Positions 58,384-64,000 of a DNA stretch of 64,000 nucleotides are shown here, piece by piece; the first letter of the stretch is position 1; each line of letters begins with the position of its first letter. The stretch is from Sulfitobacter marinus (GTDB taxonomy: Bacteria; Pseudomonadota; Alphaproteobacteria; Rhodobacterales; Rhodobacteraceae): positions 434,001 through 498,000 of the forward strand of contig NZ_FPAJ01000001.1 of the NCBI RefSeq assembly GCF_900116285.1, given 5' to 3'. The notes below the pieces were generated by a model. The model made no database searches. It was given only the letters and a program-made list of their open reading frames with translations, and had not been told where the DNA came from. The position numbers and the translations under genes were made by a program.

Positions 58384-59165
58384 GTGTCTGCTCCTATCCG
58401 CACCATTTTACCGTCGACAAAATGGATGCCGCATTCTTCTTTTTCACTGTTCCGCCACCGGCCCGCGCGGGGGTCTTCGCCCGGTTTCACCTTTGATGTG
58501 CAGGGCGCACAGCCGATGCTGGGATACCCTTGGGCCACCAGCGGATGCCGGGGCAGGCGGTTTTCATCAATATAATCAGATACATCCGAGGCCTGCCAAT
58601 GGGCCATCGGATTCACCTTGATCCGCGCAGGCGCGTCTGGTGGGGTCTCGACCTCAAAAAATGGCAGTGACGCGCGGGTGCCGGATTGGAACCGTTTGCG
58701 CCCTGTGACCCAGCCATCGAACCCCTCAAGGGCGGTCTGCAAGGGCAGGGTTTTGCGCAGCGTGCAGCAGGCATCGGTGTCGCGCAGGTGCAAGGTGCCG
58801 TTGGGGTCTTTTTCCGCGATATCAGCGGCGCGGATGGTCTGGATGTTACGCAGGCCAAGGCGTTCGGCCAGCTCGTGCTGATAGACCAGTGTTTCGGCAA
58901 ACAGCATCTCGGTGTCGATAAAGATCACCGGCAGATCGCGTTTCACCATCGCCGCCAGATGCAGCAAGGCCACCGATTCCGCGCCAAAGCTGGACACCAG
59001 CGCGAGGTTCGGCACGTGTTTGATGGCCGCGCGCAGCACGTCAGTTGCACTGTGATGGCGCAGCTGATCGTTCAGCGCCTCCATTTGCGCGGTCAGCTGT
59101 GCGATGCGATCCGGCCCTTCGGGGAGGATTTTTTGTCCATTTGGAACGAGGGTGTCACGCGGCAT
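58380..59165 (-). CDS. cysH: Adenylyl-sulfate (APS) reductase, 4Fe-4S type
   Basis: A 261-residue reductase converting activated sulfate to sulfite. The active-site and cluster cysteines are CCTLRKTLPL (about 140-149) and GCAPCTSKV (about 221-229), with the catalytic cysteine in ECGIHFVDG near the C-terminus. The CC...CxxC pattern marks the [4Fe-4S] APS reductase group, as opposed to PAPS reductases that lack it. The nucleotide loop SSFGAESVALLHL is near 57-69. I place the start at MPRDTLVPN (59165), 11 bases inside the preceding sulfite reductase gene. The open frame continues another 279 bases upstream, but that portion is antisense-like. Confidence 0.9.
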   Translation of the reverse strand: MPRDTLVPNGQKILPEGPDRIAQLTAQMEALNDQLRHHSATDVLRAAIKHVPNLALVSSFGAESVALLHLAAMVKRDLPVIFIDTEMLFAETLVYQHELAERLGLRNIQTIRAADIAEKDPNGTLHLRDTDACCTLRKTLPLQTALEGFDGWVTGRKRFQSGTRASLPFFEVETPPDAPARIKVNPMAHWQASDVSDYIDENRLPRHPLVAQGYPSIGCAPCTSKVKPGEDPRAGRWRNSEKEECGIHFVDGKMVRIGADT

Positions 59166-60819
59166 TGGCACGGGCTTCTGGATAGAGGGCGGCCTTGAAA
59201 GGGGCCAACCCAAGGCGGCGGTAGGTTTGCAGGAAGGTCTCAGTCGGTTCGCTGCGCAGATCAAGATAGCCGCGCACCAGACGTTCAATGGCGGGGATGA
59301 TTTCATCGGCCGAGAAACCGGGGCCGGCGCGTTCGCCGATGGCCGCGTCCTGGGTGCCGTCACCGCCAAGGGTGATCTGGTAGTTTTCGACCCCTGCGCG
59401 ATCAAGACCGAGGATACCGATATGCCCCACATGGTGGTGACCACAGGCGTTGATGCAACCCGAGATCTTTATCTTGAGCGGGCCGACCTCGTGTTCCAGT
59501 TTGAGTTCGTCAAAGCGGGTCGCGATTTCTTGGGCGATGGGAATCGAACGGGCCGTCGCAAGCGCGCAGTAATCCATACCGGGGCAGGCGATGATATCGC
59601 TGATCAACCCGATGTTTGCTGTGGCAAGGCCCGCGCTTTTCAGTGCGGCATGCAGGGTTGGCAGATCGTTGCGGTGCACATGGGGCAGGATCACGTTTTG
59701 CTCGTGGCTGATGCGGAGTTCATCATGGCCATATTGCGCGGCAATGTCCGCCATCACATGCATCTGGTGCGCCGTTGCGTCGCCGGGCGTCGCGCCATGG
59801 GCCTTGAGGCTGATGGACACGATCGCATAGCCCGGCGCGTGGTGATCGGCGAGGTTCGTATCGGCCCAGCTACGGAAGACGGGATCGTTATCATAGGCCG
59901 TGGTATAGGCGTCTAGCGGCGCGGTTTTGAACGTCGGCTTGGCAAAATCCGCCTCGATCCGGGACAGCATCTGTTGATCGACACCGGTGAACTGCGGGCG
60001 GATCAGCGCATAGCGTGCATCCACACGGGCGCGAATGTCGTCGATGCCGTTTTCATGGACGGTGATCTTGATGCGAGCCTTGTATTTATTATCGCGGCGG
60101 CCCAGCAGGTTGTAGACCGACACGATGGCCTCGAGGGTGGGCAGCAGGTCTTCGGAGGCGACGAAATCATAGAGCACCTTGCCGATCATCGGGGTGCGGC
60201 CAAGACCACCGCCCACGATCACCTGAAAGCCGAGCACGCCATCGCGTTCGACGATTTGCAGCCCGATGTCATGGGCTTTGATCACGGCGCGGTCGTGCGG
60301 CGCACCGGAAACGGCGACTTTGAACTTGCGCGGCAGGAACTGGAATTCGGGGTGATCGGTGGACCATTGGCGGATCAGTTCGGCCACGGGGCGAGGGTCT
60401 GCGACCTCGTCTGCGGCGGCACCGGCAAAATGGTCAGCAGTCACGTTGCGGATCGTGTTACCGGAGGTCTGGATCGCATGCATGTTCACCTCGGCCAATG
60501 CGTCCAGCATATCGGGGACATCACGCAGCTGGGGCCAGTTGTACTGGATGTTCTGGCGCGTGGTAAAATGGCCGTAGCCCTTGTCCCATTTCTCGGCAAT
60601 ATCAGCCAGCTTGTGCATTTGCGTGCTGTTGAGCGTGCCGTAAGGGATCGCGACGCGCAGCATATAGGCGTGCAGTTGCAGATATAGGCCGTTCATCAGG
60701 CGCAGCGGCTTGAATTCATCCTCGGTCAAGGAGCCATCGATACGGCGTTCAACCTGCGCGCGGAACTGCGCGTTGCGTTCCGCTAGAAAGGCGTCGTCGA
60801 ATTCGGTATAGCTATACAT
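59155..60819 (-). CDS. Nitrite/sulfite reductase (ferredoxin-type siroheme enzyme)
   Basis: A 554-residue siroheme/[4Fe-4S] enzyme, here most likely reducing sulfite to sulfide. The N-terminal ferrodoxin-like half includes YTEFDDAFLAERNAQFRAQV and GYGHFTTRQNIQYNW. The cluster cysteines appear as ACPGMDYCALATA and GCINACGHHHVGH, the C-x5-C and C-x3-C pairs. Both repeats of the siroheme binding fold are complete. The neighbours are APS reductase (downstream, overlapping), DUF2849 and siroheme synthase (upstream, overlapping). All four parts of the operon therefore serve sulfide formation for cysteine. Confidence 0.93.
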   Translation of the reverse strand: MYSYTEFDDAFLAERNAQFRAQVERRIDGSLTEDEFKPLRLMNGLYLQLHAYMLRVAIPYGTLNSTQMHKLADIAEKWDKGYGHFTTRQNIQYNWPQLRDVPDMLDALAEVNMHAIQTSGNTIRNVTADHFAGAAADEVADPRPVAELIRQWSTDHPEFQFLPRKFKVAVSGAPHDRAVIKAHDIGLQIVERDGVLGFQVIVGGGLGRTPMIGKVLYDFVASEDLLPTLEAIVSVYNLLGRRDNKYKARIKITVHENGIDDIRARVDARYALIRPQFTGVDQQMLSRIEADFAKPTFKTAPLDAYTTAYDNDPVFRSWADTNLADHHAPGYAIVSISLKAHGATPGDATAHQMHVMADIAAQYGHDELRISHEQNVILPHVHRNDLPTLHAALKSAGLATANIGLISDIIACPGMDYCALATARSIPIAQEIATRFDELKLEHEVGPLKIKISGCINACGHHHVGHIGILGLDRAGVENYQITLGGDGTQDAAIGERAGPGFSADEIIPAIERLVRGYLDLRSEPTETFLQTYRRLGLAPFKAALYPEARANAA

Positions 60820-61112
60820 TACAGGGTCTCCTGTTTGCCATGGGCATAGTTTGACGGGCCTTTGGCGCGAAACGCTTCGCGGAAATGGACGGGCTGCGGC
60901 ACCGGATCGGGATCGACGTCGGCGAGATAGACGCCGACGACCAGATCGACCTGCTGGCTGGCATCAATCAAGCGCAGATCGGCGTCTGCCTCGTCGGTCA
61001 GCACCTCGGCCTGGGTCAGGTCGCGGGTCCAACCGGTTGCGGTTTGATAAATCACGTCGCCTTCAAGCAAGGCGTTTGCGGTGACAACTTTGGGGGTGAA
61101 GGGTTTGGCCAT
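60819..61112 (-). CDS. DUF2849 family protein
   Basis: A 97-residue protein of DUF2849, starting MAKPFTPKVVTANALLEGDV. It is a small all-beta protein containing IYQTATGWTRDLTQAEVLTD and a Pro-rich end PVPQPVHFREAFRAKGPSNY. It is found between siroheme synthase and sulfite reductase in many alphaproteobacteria, and no function has been established. Both ends overlap their neighbours by one base or adjoin exactly (stop-start junction at 61112 and 60819), which suggests fixed stoichiometry. Confidence 0.9.
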   Translation of the reverse strand: MAKPFTPKVVTANALLEGDVIYQTATGWTRDLTQAEVLTDEADADLRLIDASQQVDLVVGVYLADVDPDPVPQPVHFREAFRAKGPSNYAHGKQETL

Positions 61113-62509
61113 TATGCCATCTCCTCTTGCAGGATTTCTGTTGCGGCCAGTGCCGCCGCGCGCGGGGCAAGGCCATAGAATGTCAGCGCGGGGCCGGTCA
61201 TTTCGGCATCGGTCAGATCAACGGGCAAACGGTCCAGTGTGGTTTCCAGAATGCGTTGTTCAGGACGCGAGGCATTTTCAATTAGGGTCACGGGGGTGGT
61301 GCGGTCGGCACCGTGCATGATCAGGCGACCCTGGATAAAGCGGGCGGATTTCTTGCCCATATAGATCGCTGCGACCTCGCCAGGGCGGGCCAGATTGGCC
61401 CAGTCGTGATCCGCGAACCCTTTCATATCGTGGCCCGTCAGGAACCGGACGCTGGCATTGCGCCCGCGTTTGGTCAGGCTTTGCCCGATGGCCGCAACCG
61501 CAGCAGAAGCCGAGGTAATGCCCGGCACGATATGCCAGCCGATATTATGGGCATCGACCGCGTCAATTTCCTCGTCCAGCCGGCCAAATACCGTTGCATC
61601 ACCGGATTTCAGACGCACCACTTGGGCACCGCTTTGCGCGTGCTCGACGAGCAGATCGTTGATGGTTTCCTGGGGCGTGGAGGGGCCGAAGCCTTCCTTG
61701 CCAACGTCGATCATCTGGGCCTCGCGGCGGGCAAGCTCAAGGATCTCGGGGCTGATCAGGCGGTCATAGATCACCACGTCCGCCTCGTCCAAGGCGCGGC
61801 GGGCTTTCAGCGTCAGCAGTTCGGGATCACCGGGGCCACCACCGACAAAGGCGACGTGCCCGGGGCGGGCGGCGCGGGTCACGTGATCGGACAGTAAGCC
61901 ATCAAGGGCCGCGCCAACGGCAGCTTCACCATCGGCGACGGCACGAGGACCAGCGTTAAAATAGTAGTCGCGCCAGAAATCGCGACGCGGGCGACCAAAG
62001 GGCAGGGCGTCTGCCATCTTGCGGAACCCTTTACCGATGCGCGCGAGGGTGCCCAGCGTGGTGGGCAGGCGTTCCTCAAGATCGGCCTTGATTGCGCGTG
62101 CCAGCACGGGGGCTGCCCCTTCGGTGCCGATGGCGATGGTCACCGGATCACGGTCAACGATGGCGGGCGTGATAAAGGCGCTGTCGTGTAGGTTATCAAC
62201 GATATTAACCAACGCGCCCTCGGCCCGCGCGATGGTGGCTGTGCGGGCGTCTTCGACATCATCTTCGTCAGCGGCATAGAACAGTTTTGCGCACAGCACA
62301 TCACCAAGTTGAAGCGCACGGGTATGCAGCGTCAGGCGATCCGCATCGGCCCATTGCACCAGCTCTGGCGCGGGGGCAGGCGCATAGACGCTGATCTTGG
62401 CCTCGGACTTCATCAAAAGGCGCAGCTTGGCCAATGCCGCGTCACCGCCGCCCGACAACACAATGCGTTGCCCTTTGGTTGAAAGGAAAATTGGGAAATG
62501 ATCCATCAT
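61112..62509 (-). CDS. cysG: Siroheme synthase (uroporphyrin-III methyltransferase and precorrin-2 dehydrogenase/ferrochelatase)
   Basis: A 465-residue multifunctional enzyme making siroheme for sulfite reductase. The N-terminal dehydrogenase/ferrochelatase domain (1-210) begins FPIFLSTKGQRIVLSGGGDAA. The C-terminal SAM-dependent methyltransferase (about 220-460) has VAFVGGGPGDPELLTLKA, VIYDRLISPEILELA, and the VVRLKSGDATVFGR motif, where most homologs have GGDPFVFGR. The last segment PALTFYGLAPR is typical. It is the first gene of the sulfite reduction operon, divergent from an Lrp/AsnC gene by 136 bases. Confidence 0.93.
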   Translation of the reverse strand: MMDHFPIFLSTKGQRIVLSGGGDAALAKLRLLMKSEAKISVYAPAPAPELVQWADADRLTLHTRALQLGDVLCAKLFYAADEDDVEDARTATIARAEGALVNIVDNLHDSAFITPAIVDRDPVTIAIGTEGAAPVLARAIKADLEERLPTTLGTLARIGKGFRKMADALPFGRPRRDFWRDYYFNAGPRAVADGEAAVGAALDGLLSDHVTRAARPGHVAFVGGGPGDPELLTLKARRALDEADVVIYDRLISPEILELARREAQMIDVGKEGFGPSTPQETINDLLVEHAQSGAQVVRLKSGDATVFGRLDEEIDAVDAHNIGWHIVPGITSASAAVAAIGQSLTKRGRNASVRFLTGHDMKGFADHDWANLARPGEVAAIYMGKKSARFIQGRLIMHGADRTTPVTLIENASRPEQRILETTLDRLPVDLTDAEMTGPALTFYGLAPRAAALAATEILQEEMA

Positions 62510-62548
62510 GCTGTCCTTGCGCTTGCCTTAGAGTGAATATAGGAAATA

Positions 62549-62616
62549 ATTCCAACACAGCGCTAGACGTCTGGACACATAAGAACATACGTTCTAATTC
62601 ACCAAGTAGTTGGAAC
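62549..62616. promoter_or_regulatory. Inverted repeats in the cysG-lrp divergent promoter
   Basis: AGAAC-ATAC-GTTCT (62582-62595) is a short perfect inverted repeat. TTCCAAC (62550-62556) and GTTGGAA (62609-62615) form a second pair around it, arms 52 bases apart. Both lie in the 136-base divergent region between cysG and the Lrp/AsnC gene and are plausible binding sites for that regulator. Confidence 0.45.
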
Positions 62617-62645
62617 AGAAGACCACTAACCGAAGGATACGCAGA

Positions 62646-63107
62646 ATGGACGTTCGTATAGACGAGGTAGATCGGAAGATTTTGTCGCAGCTTCAGCGTG
62701 ATGCGAGCCAATCTTTGGACGATATTGCCCGTGAAGTGGGGTCTTCCAAGACGCCTGTGTGGAACCGGATTCGCAAATTACGCGAGGCAGGCGTGATCGG
62801 GCAGCACACTGTTGTGCTGGATGCAGATGCGTTGGGGTTCGAGGCGTGCTTCTTTGTTCTGATCCGCACGTCAGAGCACGAGGCCGAGTGGCAGGCGGCA
62901 TTCCTCAAGGCGCTGCAAGACCGCGCCGAAGTGCAAGAAGCACACCGTTTGGCAGGCGATATCGACTATATCCTGAAGGTTCGGGTCAAAAACGCGCGCG
63001 CCTATGACGCGTTCTATCAGGCGCTGATCTCAGAGGTGCGGGTGCATAACGTCACGGCGCTTTTGTCGATGGAGCAGATTAAATCGACGACAATGCTACC
63101 GCTTTAG
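62646..63107 (+). CDS. Lrp/AsnC family transcriptional regulator, probable sulfite-operon regulator
   Basis: A 153-residue Lrp/AsnC protein. The helix-turn-helix is at about 5-50 (DVRIDEVDRKILSQLQRDAS, DDIAREVGSSKTPVWNRIRK). The C-terminal RAM/AsnC effector domain is at about 65-145 (ACFFVLIRTSEHEAEWQAAF, EAHRLAGDIDYILKVRV). The start ATG at 62646 follows GAAGGATACGCAG; an in-frame ATG 36 bases earlier gives an unlike leader. Divergent placement opposite cysG suggests it controls the sulfite-reduction operon, sensing an amino acid. Position is the only evidence for this target. Confidence 0.9.
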   Translation: MDVRIDEVDRKILSQLQRDASQSLDDIAREVGSSKTPVWNRIRKLREAGVIGQHTVVLDADALGFEACFFVLIRTSEHEAEWQAAFLKALQDRAEVQEAHRLAGDIDYILKVRVKNARAYDAFYQALISEVRVHNVTALLSMEQIKSTTMLPL

Positions 63108-63114
63108 GGCGCAG

Positions 63115-64000
63115 CTAAATCTCGACCATTAGACGTTCGAGTTTGTGGAAATGATAGGTTTCCGCATAGCGCGGCGATTCCGCCAGCCGTAGCTTAGGCG
63201 CGTGGTCAAAGAGCGCGCGCAGCCCGATCTGCATCTCGAGGCGGGCCAAGGGGGCCCCAACGCAGAAATGCAACCCGCCGCCAAAGGCCGCATGTGGTTT
63301 CACGGGGCGCGTCGGATCAAAGCGGTCTGGGTCGGGATATATGGCAGGATCACGCCCCGCAGCCCCCAACACCAGTGCGATTTTCTTACCTTTTTCCAAG
63401 GTGATACCGTCCAGGTCAATGTCCTCGTAGGCAAAGCGTTCGAACACATGCAGCGGCGGATCATAGCGCAAGATTTCTTCGGTGGTGGCGGCGATGGTAT
63501 CGGGCTGAAAGGCGTCCAAAGGTGTTTCATTTATCAGTGCGCAGGCGACCCCGTTGCCAAGCGCATGCACCGTCGCCTCGTGCCCCGCGTTCAACAGCAA
63601 AATGCAGGTCCCGATCAGTACATCAGTGCTTAGGCGTTCGCCGTCTTGTTCGGCGGCAATCAGCTGCGTGATCAGATCATCGCGCGGGTCCGTGCGGCGC
63701 TGATCAACATAACCGCGCAAAAACGCGGTGAAATCGGCAGCGGCGCTGTTGGCTGCATCCTCAACCGCGCGGGTGCGGCCGGTTTGGTAGATCGCGACCA
63801 TGGCGTTGGACCAGCGCAACAGATCGGGCCACATCTCCTCGGGGACGCCCAACAGGCGCGCGATGATGCGTACGGGCAATTGCGTGCAAAAGGCCGGGAT
63901 CAAATCAAACGGGCCTTGGGGCAGGGCCGTCTGCAACTCAGCGGCTATCATTTCAATCTCGGGCGCAAGGCCGGCAATCCGGCGCGAGGTAAACGCCCGC
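63115..64000 (-). CDS. Cytochrome P450 (5' end beyond the window)
   Basis: A partial gene; 294 residues to the stop are visible, and the frame runs off the right edge still open (RAFTSRRIAGLAPEIEM is the first visible part). The I-helix is LLNAGHEATVHALGNGVACA. The K-helix ExxR is in EEILRYDPPLHVFERFAYED. The heme-binding loop is FGGGLHFCVGAPLARLEMQI, with the thiolate cysteine intact. This class I bacterial P450 needs a ferredoxin and reductase. The fpr at 57061 is a possible, unproven reductase partner. The substrate is unknown. Only 7 bases separate it from the converging Lrp/AsnC stop. Confidence 0.92.
   Translation of the reverse strand, partial: RAFTSRRIAGLAPEIEMIAAELQTALPQGPFDLIPAFCTQLPVRIIARLLGVPEEMWPDLLRWSNAMVAIYQTGRTRAVEDAANSAAADFTAFLRGYVDQRRTDPRDDLITQLIAAEQDGERLSTDVLIGTCILLLNAGHEATVHALGNGVACALINETPLDAFQPDTIAATTEEILRYDPPLHVFERFAYEDIDLDGITLEKGKKIALVLGAAGRDPAIYPDPDRFDPTRPVKPHAAFGGGLHFCVGAPLARLEMQIGLRALFDHAPKLRLAESPRYAETYHFHKLERLMVEI

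Noticed and set aside
59166..59444. Amino-terminal extension of the CysH frame
   Set aside because: It is antisense-type sequence within the sulfite reductase gene. The normal CysH length is reached from the ATG at 59165.
1..64000. CRISPR arrays, tRNA or rRNA genes, insertion sequences, integrases
   Set aside because: I looked at every intergenic gap by eye. No regular spaced repeats, cloverleaf-like sequences with a CCA-proximal stem, or transposase-like frames were seen.

Overview
The window reads as chromosomal sequence from a Rhodobacterales alphaproteobacterium, most likely of the Roseobacter group. Three things point there: (i) the first 7 kb is the tail half of a Rhodobacter capsulatus-type gene transfer agent (RcGTA) cluster in canonical order; (ii) the pyruvate dehydrogenase E1-beta subunit carries its own lipoyl domain; (iii) there are typical alphaproteobacterial neighbourhoods such as siroheme synthase-DUF2849-sulfite reductase-APS reductase-DUF934, monothiol glutaredoxin next to BolA, and a bactofilin overlapping an M23 peptidase. 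Base composition is moderately GC-rich throughout, with no clear foreign island. Most of the window is core metabolism; no tRNA, rRNA, CRISPR array, insertion sequence or origin was recognised. No gene-free stretch exceeds 300 bases.

Layout. 1-7164 (+): GTA tail genes, from the end of the tail tube gene to the 1312-residue gp15 'megatron'. 7283-8095 (+): cysE with a strong terminator. 8256-11975 (-): pdhA-pdhB-pdhC. 12145-13797 (-): an FtsB-like division protein and pgk. 13931-14984 (+): two overlapping cyclophilins, one cytoplasmic and one exported. 15043-18807 (-): a small hypothetical gene, bactofilin plus M23 peptidase, a DUF455 ferritin-like protein and bcp. 18905-31588 (+): a giant AsmA/YhdP-like protein, queA, an MFS transporter, a DUF924 protein, lpdA, a methyltransferase, a second MFS transporter and uvrA. 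31666-36332 (-): a valine-degradation operon with a divergent LysR gene at 36521. 37479-38513 (+): a CBS-domain protein and coaD. 38519-40886 (-): two different gap genes flanking a 47-residue membrane ORF. Then DUF808 (+), tkt (-), a coiled-coil gene and zapA (+), a Ca/Na antiporter (-), and grxD, a small membrane gene and bolA (-). 47531-53514 (+): XdhC, a molybdopterin-binding protein and a coxSLM-type molybdenum hydroxylase. 53670-56979: OmpA-family (+), infC (-), and an alanine-rich membrane protein (+). 57061-62509 (-): ferredoxin/flavodoxin reductase and an assimilatory sulfite reduction operon with a divergent Lrp/AsnC regulator. 63115-end (-): a cytochrome P450 cut by the window edge.

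How the genes work together. The E1/E2 operon (pdhABC) and the distant E3 gene (lpdA) both carry the same palindrome, ATAGTTTA-N4-TAAACTAT, in the same register against a TATATT -10 box. This suggests one regulator controls all parts of the pyruvate dehydrogenase complex. Both gap genes carry TGTTAGCG-type LacI-like operators, resembling the CceR/PckR central-carbon motif. The two GAPDHs differ at the residue that sets NAD versus NADP preference, so they may serve opposite directions of carbon flow. The sulfur operon (siroheme, sulfite reductase, APS reductase, with cysE elsewhere) covers assimilation down to cysteine, apart from ATP sulfurylase and cysK. A dispersed intergenic repeat occurs at least three times, plus one divergent copy.

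Nothing here is clearly a wholly new system. The most promising leads are the shared PDH operator, the gap operators with the gap-sORF-gap arrangement, the form II cox-type hydroxylase of unknown substrate, the alanine-rich membrane protein, and the coiled-coil partner of zapA.
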